Shown here piece after piece: positions 1 to 5,116 of a DNA stretch of 5,116 nt; the stretch's first letter is position 1, and each line of letters begins with the position of its first letter. The notes beneath the pieces were generated by a model. The model was given only the letters and a program-made list of their open reading frames with translations, did no database searches and had not been told where the DNA came from. The stretch spans positions 1 to 5,116 of the forward strand of contig JAAYBE010000405.1 in NCBI GenBank assembly GCA_012719015.1. Direction: 5' to 3'. Both the position numbers and the translations under genes were made by a program. The stretch is from Actinomycetota bacterium. GTDB taxonomy: Bacteria > Actinomycetota > Thermoleophilia > UBA2241.

Positions 1-8
1 CCGCCGAC

Positions 9-1067
9 TCAGCCGACCACCGCCGCACGTAGCGCATCAGCCAGCTGGTCGACATCCTCCGGGGTCGTCTGCCACGAGCACATCAGGCGCACCACGCCGG
101 CGTCGTCGTCCCAGACGTAGAAGTGATACCGCTCATGCAGGCGGGCGATCGCCGCCGCGGGCAGCGCCAGGAACACCGCGTTCGCCTCCACGGGGTAGGC
201 CAGATCCACGCCGGGCAGTGCCGCGGCTGCGGCGGCGAGGCGGCGGGCCATCGCATTGGCGTGTCCCGCCGCCTCGCGCCAGAGGCCGTCTTCGAACAGG
301 CGCAGGAGCTGGGCGGAGACGAAGCGCATCTTGGAGGCCAGCTGGGTGCCCTGCTTGCGCACGTACGGATAGCCCTCGGCCAGCTCGGGCCGAAGGAAGA
401 CGACCGCCTCGGCCCCGAGGAGGCCGCACTTGGTGCCGCCGAGCGTGAGCACGTCGACCCCGCAGTCGCCGGTGAGCTCGACGAGGTCCACGTCGAGCGC
501 GGCGGCTGCGTTCACCAGCCGGGCGCCGTCCATGTGGAGCACCAGCCCGTGAGCGTGCGCCGTATCGGCCAATGCGCGGACCTCCGCCGGCGTGTACACG
601 GTGCCGAGCTCCGTGGATTCCGAGATCGAGACCGCCCGGGCCTGCACATGGTGCTGGTCCCCGAGGCCGACGAGCCGCGACCGCACCAGGCCTGGGGTCA
701 ATTTGCCGTCCGGAGTCGGCACATCCACCAGCTTGGCGCCGGCGATACGCTCGGGCGCCCCGCACTCGTCGACGTTGATGTGCGCCGTCTCCGGGCAGAT
801 CACCGCCTCGTACGGCCTGAGCAGCGCGGCGAGCGCAGTGACGTTGCCGCCGGTGCCGTTGAACACCGGGAACGTCTCAGCTGCGCCGAAGAGCCCGTGG
901 AAGAGTCCGCGCAGGCGCACCGTCCATTCGTCGGCCCCGTACGCCGGCGCCCAGCCCTCGTTGGCGGCCGCGACCGCTTCGAGCACCTCGGGATGCGCGC
1001 CGGCGTAGTTGTCGCTGGCGAACAGGCTGAGCGGGCCGGCGGCGGCCTCCTGGCGCCGGCGGGTCAC
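9..1067 (-). CDS. ltaE: Low-specificity L-threonine aldolase (PLP-dependent)
   Basis: Predicted cytosolic fold-type I PLP enzyme that cleaves L-threonine or L-allo-threonine to glycine and acetaldehyde; relatives also act on other beta-hydroxy amino acids. The 352 residues are a normal full length. Visible family features in order: an N-terminal FASDNYAGAHPEV segment (residues 16-28), typical of the bacterial subfamily with ASDN near the start; FNGTGGN (69-75), the cofactor phosphate-binding region; SESTELGTVYT (149-159); HMDGAR (178-183), whose Asp should pair with the PLP ring nitrogen; and LGGTKCG (209-215), with Lys213 the predicted Schiff-base lysine. The start is GTG, whose GTGA overlaps the TGA stop of the upstream gene by 4 bases; an AGGAAG lies 11 bases upstream, a weak site consistent with translational coupling. 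Only 8 bases follow the stop, so no terminator can be judged. The family call is firm; substrate preference is not visible from sequence. Confidence 0.93.
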   Translation of the reverse strand: MTRRRQEAAAGPLSLFASDNYAGAHPEVLEAVAAANEGWAPAYGADEWTVRLRGLFHGLFGAAETFPVFNGTGGNVTALAALLRPYEAVICPETAHINVDECGAPERIAGAKLVDVPTPDGKLTPGLVRSRLVGLGDQHHVQARAVSISESTELGTVYTPAEVRALADTAHAHGLVLHMDGARLVNAAAALDVDLVELTGDCGVDVLTLGGTKCGLLGAEAVVFLRPELAEGYPYVRKQGTQLASKMRFVSAQLLRLFEDGLWREAAGHANAMARRLAAAAAALPGVDLAYPVEANAVFLALPAAAIARLHERYHFYVWDDDAGVVRLMCSWQTTPEDVDQLADALRAAVVG

Positions 1068-3133
1068 GTCGCCAGCTTCTTCCTGAGCGACTCGTAGAAC
1101 ATGTTGAGCGGGAACTCGTCGTCAAGCACGCGATCGATCCACGCGCGCGGCTCGGCCTCGTCGGAGTACACCCGCCTGTCCGCCCGCCACTGTGAGTTGA
1201 CGTTGGGCGTCACGTAGCGAGAGATGAGGTCGTGCGCCGCGATCCAGTAGGTCACGCGGCTCGTCTCGATCCCACGACGATAGAGCTCCTCGATCAGCGT
1301 GCGCAGCTCGGTGACGGCGTCCTCGACCCTCTCCCATCGCACCAGAAGGCGGTTGTCGGTCCACCGCACGACGCCGTGATGGTGCAGGAAGCCGAAGAGG
1401 AGCTGCCCGCCGAGGCCGTCGTAGTTGCGCGTCCTGCCGCCGGTGATGGGGAAGCGCAGCAGCCGGTCGAAGAAGATCGCGTACTGGACGTAGCGGGCGA
1501 AGGGGAACCCGTCGCGCGCGAGGTCCCCCGCGGACCCATACGTCGCAAGGTCGACGCGGAGCTCCTCCAACGAATACATCCAGTACGGCAGCCGCTGGCG
1601 GATCATGAACGGGTCGAAGGGCAGGTCGCCATGGCTGTGCCACCGGTCGTGGATCATGTCCCAGAGGATGTAGGTCTCGAGGGCCAGGTCCGGGGAGGAC
1701 GCGAGCGCCAGGGCGTCCGGCGGCAGATCCATGGCGAGCACCTCTGCCGCCCGGAGCGTGGCCCGCCGGAAGCGGGTCGACTCGCGGTCGCAGAAGATGG
1801 CGCCGAAATGGTTGGAGGGTCGTTCGGCGACGCTGACCGTCTCCGGGAACAGCACCGCGCACTCGCTGTCGTATCCGGCCGTGTTGTCCACGAGCCGCAC
1901 CGGGACGAACTTGGCGTTGTCGTACAGCTCACGCTCGATGCGCGCCACGAACTCCGGCCACGGCGTGCGCGTGATGAGCGCCTCGAACCGGGTATCGGGT
2001 GAGCCGTTCGGCGTGTAGAGCGGGAACACGACCAGGTTCTCGACACCGTCGCGGCGGTGCAGGTCCGGCCGGAAGAGGTCGAGGGAGCGGCGGAAGTCGG
2101 GCCGGCCGCACCCGCCTTCGACCCAGTCCCGGAGGTCCGTCACGACCTGGGCCAGGTAGTCCTCCTCGTGGGGGAACCGGGGCGCGAGATCGGCCACCGC
2201 CTCGGCCATGGCCACGACCAGCGCGCGTACTTCTCCGGCATCGTGCTTGCCGAGATCCACCTCCCCCTGGGGCTCCTGCAACAGGCGCAGGGCATCGGTG
2301 GCTTCTTTGAGGCGCAGCCACGCAGGGTCCTGTGCCGCCTGCGAGACGACCGCGGAGGCGTCGGACCCGAACGCCGCTGCTGCGGCCCAGTACACGAGGT
2401 TCAGCCAGAGCTGCCGGTTGTCGTGACGCGGGAGATAGTCGTCGCCGAAGAGGTCGGAGTCGGCGACGGCGACCACCCGTCCCTGTCTGTACGGCACGGC
2501 CGCGACGAGCGCGGCCCCGGGCGGGTCGGCCGTCGCGCCTGTGCGCACCACGACCGCGGTGGTGTCGTCGGCGGAGAGGGTCCCCGCCCGGTAGAGGCCC
2601 ACCTTCTCCACGCGGTGCAGAAGGCCGGCCTCGGACGCCTCCGGTACTGGCTCTCCGACCACCCAGGACGGGACGCCCTCCTCACCGTCGTCGAACACGA
2701 TCGTGTCCTCGAGTCCCAGGCCGAACGGCTGCAGAAGCGCATTGAGATTGTCCCCGTATTTCTCCTCCTCCTCGTCGCCCAGCACGATGAGGCCTCCACC
2801 CGCAGCGACGAAGGCGTGGATCGCGGCGATCTCGGCCGGGGAGAACACGGGCGGATCACCGCCCACGGTCCGCTCCCATCTCGGGTCGCTGGGGTGGGCG
2901 ATCACGAGGACGTCGGCCGCGGACAGCGCCACCTCGTCGAGCGGACGACCCACCGAGGTCGCCACGTCGAAGTCGCGCGCTCTGAGCTCGGCGGCGGCGG
3001 CGGTGTACGATGCTGCCGCCGGGTGGGACGGCCGCATCCCGGCCGCCGCCTCGGGACGGACGGACCACGCCTCGCCGTGATGTTCGTCGAAGAGCACCGT
3101 CGCCACAGTGCGCTGACGCAGGTCATCGAACAT
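1064..3133 (-). CDS. Fusion protein: amidotransferase-like N-terminal domain plus DUF6421-type domain, function unknown
   Basis: A 689-residue soluble protein with no signal peptide or membrane segment. Residues about 1-250 look like a class I glutamine amidotransferase/ThuA/DUF4350-like fold: hydrophobic strands ATVLFDE (11-17) and DVLVIAHPSD (74-83), FSPAEIAAIHAFVAAGGGLIVLGDE (97-121, a helix then a glycine-rich strand), and GRVVAVADSDLFGDDYL (218-234), a motif typical of DUF4350-like domains. No cysteine occurs before residue 342, so a cysteine-nucleophile glutaminase is excluded. Residues about 265-689 match what I recall of the actinobacterial DUF6421 family. Its most conserved stretch holds HDRWHSHGDLPFDPFM (495-510), PYWMYSLEELRVDL (516-529), GFPFARYVQYAIFFDRLLRFP (542-562) and NYDGLGGQLLFGFLHHHG (570-587). 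The clustered His/Asp/Glu residues suggest metal binding, which is inference. The ATG start has GGGAGG 5 bases upstream. The stop overlaps the aldolase start, implying co-production. The DUF number is from memory; the biochemical role is unknown. Confidence 0.85.
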   Translation of the reverse strand: MFDDLRQRTVATVLFDEHHGEAWSVRPEAAAGMRPSHPAAASYTAAAAELRARDFDVATSVGRPLDEVALSAADVLVIAHPSDPRWERTVGGDPPVFSPAEIAAIHAFVAAGGGLIVLGDEEEEKYGDNLNALLQPFGLGLEDTIVFDDGEEGVPSWVVGEPVPEASEAGLLHRVEKVGLYRAGTLSADDTTAVVVRTGATADPPGAALVAAVPYRQGRVVAVADSDLFGDDYLPRHDNRQLWLNLVYWAAAAAFGSDASAVVSQAAQDPAWLRLKEATDALRLLQEPQGEVDLGKHDAGEVRALVVAMAEAVADLAPRFPHEEDYLAQVVTDLRDWVEGGCGRPDFRRSLDLFRPDLHRRDGVENLVVFPLYTPNGSPDTRFEALITRTPWPEFVARIERELYDNAKFVPVRLVDNTAGYDSECAVLFPETVSVAERPSNHFGAIFCDRESTRFRRATLRAAEVLAMDLPPDALALASSPDLALETYILWDMIHDRWHSHGDLPFDPFMIRQRLPYWMYSLEELRVDLATYGSAGDLARDGFPFARYVQYAIFFDRLLRFPITGGRTRNYDGLGGQLLFGFLHHHGVVRWTDNRLLVRWERVEDAVTELRTLIEELYRRGIETSRVTYWIAAHDLISRYVTPNVNSQWRADRRVYSDEAEPRAWIDRVLDDEFPLNMFYESLRKKLAT

Positions 3134-3138
3134 GGAGG

Positions 3139-3144
3139 CCTCCC
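3139..3144 (-). promoter_or_regulatory. Shine-Dalgarno of the fusion-protein gene
   Basis: On the minus strand GGGAGG ends 5 bases before the ATG at 3133-3131, which fixes that start. The site lies within GGAGGCCTCC (3134-3143), a 10-base perfect palindrome that could fold over the ribosome-binding site. In DNA this GC-rich such a palindrome may well be chance. Confidence 0.7.
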
Positions 3145-3164
3145 GCCGTCGTCGTCGGCGCGGT

Positions 3165-3178
3165 GTCCGCGCGCGGAC
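3165..3178. repeat. 14-base perfect palindrome upstream of the fusion-protein gene
   Basis: GTCCGCGCGCGGAC is a perfect inverted repeat in the 128-base gap between the RsbW-like gene and the fusion-protein gene, 31 bases before the latter's ATG. It could be an operator or a small hairpin in the leader. No T-run follows it on the minus strand, so it is not a standard intrinsic terminator. At about 70% GC I estimate that roughly one 14-base palindrome is expected by chance in a window this long, so only its intergenic position makes it notable. The rest of the gap shows no recognisable RNA or small ORF. Confidence 0.25.
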
Positions 3179-3261
3179 TGATGGACCGCTGATGACGGGG
3201 TTGTTCCTGCGGGCGCGGCGCTGCGAAACCCTCCGGCCGCCGGTGACTCACGCGCAGAGGA

Positions 3262-3687
3262 TCACAGATCGCGGTGCTTGGTGAGGATGAGGACGGTGCC
3301 GCCCCCGTTGGGCTTCTGCAGGTCGAAGCCGTCGACCACGGCACGGATGATCGACATGCCCATGCCGCCCTCGGCCAGATGGAGCCCGTCGAAGCCGCGA
3401 CACTCGGGGCAGTCGTCGTCCTCCTCATGGAACCCGCCGCCCTCGTCGCGGATGAGGAGCGTGACGCGGTCGCTGTGGACCGTGAACTCAAGGTGCACCT
3501 GGCCCTCATCGTGGTCGTACGCATGTCGCACTGAGTTGGAGCACGCCTCGGTGAGCGCGAGCTTCAGGTCGTCGAGAGCATCCTCGGAGTAGCCCCCGCG
3601 TGAGCGCAGAAGACCGGAGAGGGCGAGACGACCGAGAGAGACGAACTCCGCCTTCGCCGGGATGTCGATCTTCACGTAATCATCCAA
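3262..3687 (-). CDS. RsbW-like anti-sigma factor / serine kinase (GHKL ATPase)
   Basis: A 141-residue cytosolic protein of the HATPase_c_2 family. Relatives bind a sigma factor, holding it inactive, and phosphorylate an anti-anti-sigma protein of the RsbV/SpoIIAA type. The Bergerat ATP-binding site is complete: N box LALTEACSNSVRHAY (43-57) with Glu47 and Asn51, G1 box DEGGGF (81-86), and G2 box EGGMGMSII (106-114). The length is typical of RsbW proteins. The start is TTG: GGGAGGA ends 9 bases before it, while the next in-frame candidate (GTG, codon 5) is too far from that site and the nearby ATG is out of frame. An unusual acidic segment with Cys93-Pro-Glu-Cys96 lies in the ATP lid between the G1 and G2 boxes. 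No anti-sigma antagonist, sigma factor or phosphatase gene adjoins it, so its partner is unknown. It sits 75 bases downstream of amrS and could share its transcript. Confidence 0.9.
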   Translation of the reverse strand: MDDYVKIDIPAKAEFVSLGRLALSGLLRSRGGYSEDALDDLKLALTEACSNSVRHAYDHDEGQVHLEFTVHSDRVTLLIRDEGGGFHEEDDDCPECRGFDGLHLAEGGMGMSIIRAVVDGFDLQKPNGGGTVLILTKHRDL

Positions 3688-3696
3688 AACCGCTCG

Positions 3697-3703
3697 TCCT
3701 CCC
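3697..3703 (-). promoter_or_regulatory. Shine-Dalgarno that decides the TTG start of the RsbW-like gene
   Basis: GGGAGGA on the minus strand lies 9 bases before TTG at 3687-3685. The only ATG nearby (3683-3681) is in another frame and reaches a stop after two further codons (ATG ATT ACG TGA). TTG is therefore the best start, giving a protein beginning MDDYVKIDIP. Confidence 0.75.
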
Positions 3704-3734
3704 GATCACCGGTCCGGCACACCCCACCGCAGGA

Positions 3735-3750
3735 CGGGGCGTTGTCCCCG
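3735..3750 (-). other. Small GC hairpin in the amrS / RsbW-like gap
   Basis: CGGGG and CCCCG can pair around a 6-base loop, starting 12 bases after the amrS stop codon. The stem is only 5 base pairs and no T-run follows on the minus strand, so it is at most a weak transcript-end or processing signal. The strand reading GTTGTCCCC then GTTGTCCCG (3741-3758) is a near-perfect 9-base tandem repeat overlapping it. The 75-base gap otherwise holds only the ribosome-binding site of the next gene. Confidence 0.2.
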
Positions 3751-3762
3751 TTGTCCCGCACG

Positions 3763-4800
3763 TCACCCCTTGATCGTCGTGCGCACGTTCACGTTCTGCC
3801 CACACATCGCACAGAATGTTCCCCGCAGAGCGACATCCTCAACCGCGTAGCCGGTCCGCCGCACCAGCAACCTCCTGCATCTGGGGCAGATCGTGTTCTC
3901 CCCGTCGTGACGCGGCACGTTGCCGATGTAGACGAACTGCAGGCCGGCGTCGTGACCGATCGTGATCGCGCGCTCGAGGCTTGAGAGGGGCGTCGGCGGC
4001 AGATGCGAGAACTCGAGGTACGGCATGAACCGGGTGACGTGCCATGGCGTCTCCGGGCCGAGCCGCTCGACGATCCAGGTGGCGATGCCGCGCAGGGTGG
4101 TGTCGTCGTCGTTGAAGGTCGGGATCACATTGGTCACGATCTCCACATGACAGCCGTACGCCGCTTTGGCCCGTTCGGCTGATTCGAGGACCGGCCGCAT
4201 GTCGGGGATACGGCAGAGCTCCTTGTACTGGGCGTTGCTGAAGCCCTTGACGTCGACACGGTAGGCGTCGATGTGGGGTGCCAGCATGGCCAGGGCGTCC
4301 TCCGTGATGTAGCCGTTGGTGACCATCACCGTGTACAACCCGTGCTTGTGGGCCGCCTGTGCGCCGTCGAGGATGTACTCGAACCAGATGGTCGGCTCGT
4401 TGTAGGTCCAGGCCACGCCCTGGCACGCATTGTTGGCGGCGAGGACGGCGAGGTTGCGGACGGGCAGGTCGCGCAGGTCGCGTGTGGCCTCGGAAGGGTC
4501 GGCGTGGGCGATCTGCCAGTTCTGGCAGTGCCGGCAGGCGAAGTTGCAGCCCACGCTCCCGAGAGAGAGCACCTTGGTGCCTGGGAAGAAGTGGTACAGG
4601 GGCTTCTTCTCGATCGGGTCGGCGGCGACGCTGCAGACCCTGCCGTAGGTGATGGCGTAGAGGACGCCGTCGCGATTGACGCGTGCCCGGCACACGCCGC
4701 TCTTGCCGGGCGCGACCCTGCACAGTCGGGGGCAGACGTGGCACCTCACCGTGCCCTCGTCCAGCTCCTCCTGGAGCATGGCGACGTGCCAATCCGTCAC
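3763..4800 (-). CDS. amrS: AmmeMemoRadiSam system radical SAM enzyme
   Basis: A 345-residue cytosolic radical SAM protein, related to pyruvate formate-lyase activating enzymes and named for co-occurrence with AMMECR1-type and MEMO-type proteins. The radical SAM cluster motif is CNFACRHC (Cys85, Cys89, Cys92), expected to bind the [4Fe-4S] cluster that cleaves S-adenosylmethionine. An N-terminal cysteine group precedes it, CHVCPRLC plus Cys37 (Cys20, 23, 27, 37). A C-terminal pair of knuckles, CPRC (305-308) and CAMC (330-333), looks like a zinc ribbon. AWTYNEPTIWFEY (130-142), TNGY (161-164), YRVDVKGF (180-187) and TNVIPTFNDD (223-232) are typical of this subfamily. The start is GTG, with GGGAGG 6 bases upstream, preferred over ATG at codon 8; its GTGA overlaps the stop of the upstream gene. 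No AMMECR1 or MEMO gene lies in the window. The system's reaction is not evident from sequence. Confidence 0.92.
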   Translation of the reverse strand: MTDWHVAMLQEELDEGTVRCHVCPRLCRVAPGKSGVCRARVNRDGVLYAITYGRVCSVAADPIEKKPLYHFFPGTKVLSLGSVGCNFACRHCQNWQIAHADPSEATRDLRDLPVRNLAVLAANNACQGVAWTYNEPTIWFEYILDGAQAAHKHGLYTVMVTNGYITEDALAMLAPHIDAYRVDVKGFSNAQYKELCRIPDMRPVLESAERAKAAYGCHVEIVTNVIPTFNDDDTTLRGIATWIVERLGPETPWHVTRFMPYLEFSHLPPTPLSSLERAITIGHDAGLQFVYIGNVPRHDGENTICPRCRRLLVRRTGYAVEDVALRGTFCAMCGQNVNVRTTIKG

Positions 4801-5116
4801 CGTCGCCCTCCCGACTGGCTGCGCGTCCGACGCAGTCCGGCGATACCGCGTTGCACGCTTGCGATAAGAGCCGCCTGCAGCCCTTCGTTGCCGGCGGCGA
4901 CCGTGGCCATCTGGAACGAGACGTCTGAGCCGAGCACCGGACGGTCGTCCAGCGTACTCCCGTCGGCATCGGTGAACGGTACGCCGGCTTCCCTGCAGAG
5001 CAGGTATGTGGCGGCGACATCGTACGGGGAGTTGCAGAGCACGGCGCCGCGTCCGACGCGACGGAACTCCGCCTCCGCCCAGGGGTGAGCGGCGATGATC
5101 GCGGGGCCGATGTCGA
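4797..5116 (-). CDS. Inositol monophosphatase family protein, C-terminal fragment
   Basis: The reading frame stays open to the right edge of the window, so the 5' part of the gene is missing and only about 105 C-terminal residues are visible. The segment NSPYDVAATYLLCREAG matches the C-terminal signature of the family, normally WDxAAG...EAGG, in which the Asp is a metal ligand; here Tyr replaces the usual Trp. It is followed by TDADGSTL, a run equivalent to the 'td..G..l' strand, and by MATVAAGNEGLQAALI, equivalent to the family's 'vAagn..l...ll' ending. Such enzymes are Mg-dependent phosphatases acting on inositol phosphate, fructose bisphosphate or 3'-phosphoadenosine nucleotides; the substrate cannot be told from this fragment. 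The last residues (GLRRTRSQSGGRR) are a basic tail. The stop codon lies inside the start of amrS, so the two are probably cotranscribed. The metal-binding core lies outside the window. Confidence 0.65.
   Translation of the reverse strand, partial: DIGPAIIAAHPWAEAEFRRVGRGAVLCNSPYDVAATYLLCREAGVPFTDADGSTLDDRPVLGSDVSFQMATVAAGNEGLQAALIASVQRGIAGLRRTRSQSGGRR
4807..4812 (-). promoter_or_regulatory. Shine-Dalgarno of amrS
   Basis: GGGAGG on the minus strand lies 6 bases before the GTG at 4800-4798. It is inside the last codons of the upstream gene, fitting translation coupled through the 4-base GTGA overlap, and it favours this GTG over the in-frame ATG seven codons later. Confidence 0.7.

Noticed and set aside
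123..1097. A 324-codon open frame on the plus strand opposite the threonine aldolase gene
   Set aside because: It is the antisense shadow of a clear aldolase gene in GC-rich DNA. Its translation is rich in Arg, Gly, His and Val and shows no recognisable domain.
2380..2480. A possible frameshift or two separate genes in the long fusion-protein frame
   Set aside because: The frame is uninterrupted over 689 codons, with similar composition throughout and no internal start with a good ribosome-binding site that I could see at the domain junction.
2057..3181. A 374-codon open frame on the plus strand opposite the fusion-protein gene
   Set aside because: It lies antisense to a well-supported gene, has low-complexity Arg/Gly/Val composition and no family motifs.
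3183..3207. ECF-sigma-like promoter on the minus strand: GGAAC, 16 bases, then GTCC
   Set aside because: The -35-like GGAAC is short and the -10-like part is a poor match. With no ECF sigma factor in view it is not distinguishable from chance.
3735..3750. Intrinsic terminator after amrS
   Set aside because: The stem is only 5 base pairs and no T-run follows, so it was listed only as a weak hairpin.
3839..5020. A 393-codon open frame on the minus strand overlapping amrS in another frame
   Set aside because: The amrS frame carries all the radical SAM motifs. This one is an Arg/Pro-rich shadow produced by high-GC codon use.
4273..5088. A 271-codon open frame on the plus strand opposite amrS and the phosphatase fragment
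   Set aside because: It is antisense to two recognisable genes and has no recognisable motif.

Overview
The window is GC-rich DNA in which nearly every base is coding, and all genes lie on the minus strand. Read in transcription order (high to low coordinates) they are: the C-terminal end of an inositol-monophosphatase-family protein, running off the right edge; a radical SAM enzyme of the AmmeMemoRadiSam system (amrS); a small RsbW-like anti-sigma ATPase/kinase; a 689-residue protein joining an amidotransferase-like N-terminal domain to a conserved domain of unknown function (DUF6421 as I recognise it); and a low-specificity L-threonine aldolase. The strong GC bias, frequent GTG/TTG starts, the RsbW-type protein and the DUF6421-type domain suggest an actinobacterium. 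The AmmeMemoRadiSam enzyme, common in anaerobes and archaea, hints at an anaerobic or deep-branching lineage such as Coriobacteriia-like bacteria. This placement is inference from gene content.

Layout: 4797-5116 partial IMPase-family gene; 3763-4800 amrS, overlapping it by 4 bases (GTGA); a 75-base gap; 3262-3687 RsbW-like gene with a TTG start and a strong Shine-Dalgarno; a 128-base gap with a 14-base palindrome but no convincing terminator; 1064-3133 fusion protein; 9-1067 threonine aldolase, again overlapping by 4 bases (GTGA). The two overlaps suggest two translationally coupled pairs. The short gaps and shared direction allow a single transcript, but the 128-base gap could hold a separate promoter.

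No obvious single pathway links the products. The clearest pair is the fusion protein and the PLP-dependent aldolase, whose overlapping genes suggest co-production. The RsbW-like protein has no visible anti-sigma antagonist or sigma factor next to it, and amrS has no visible AMMECR1 or MEMO partner, so both act with partners encoded outside the window or in a non-canonical setting. The most interesting object is the fusion protein: its N-terminal amidotransferase-like domain contains no cysteine, and its C-terminal domain carries an HDRWHSHGD motif followed by a LEELRVDL helix. Together these resemble, without proving, a metal site of the zincin/gluzincin type. I see no RNA genes, mobile elements, CRISPR arrays or insertion sequences.
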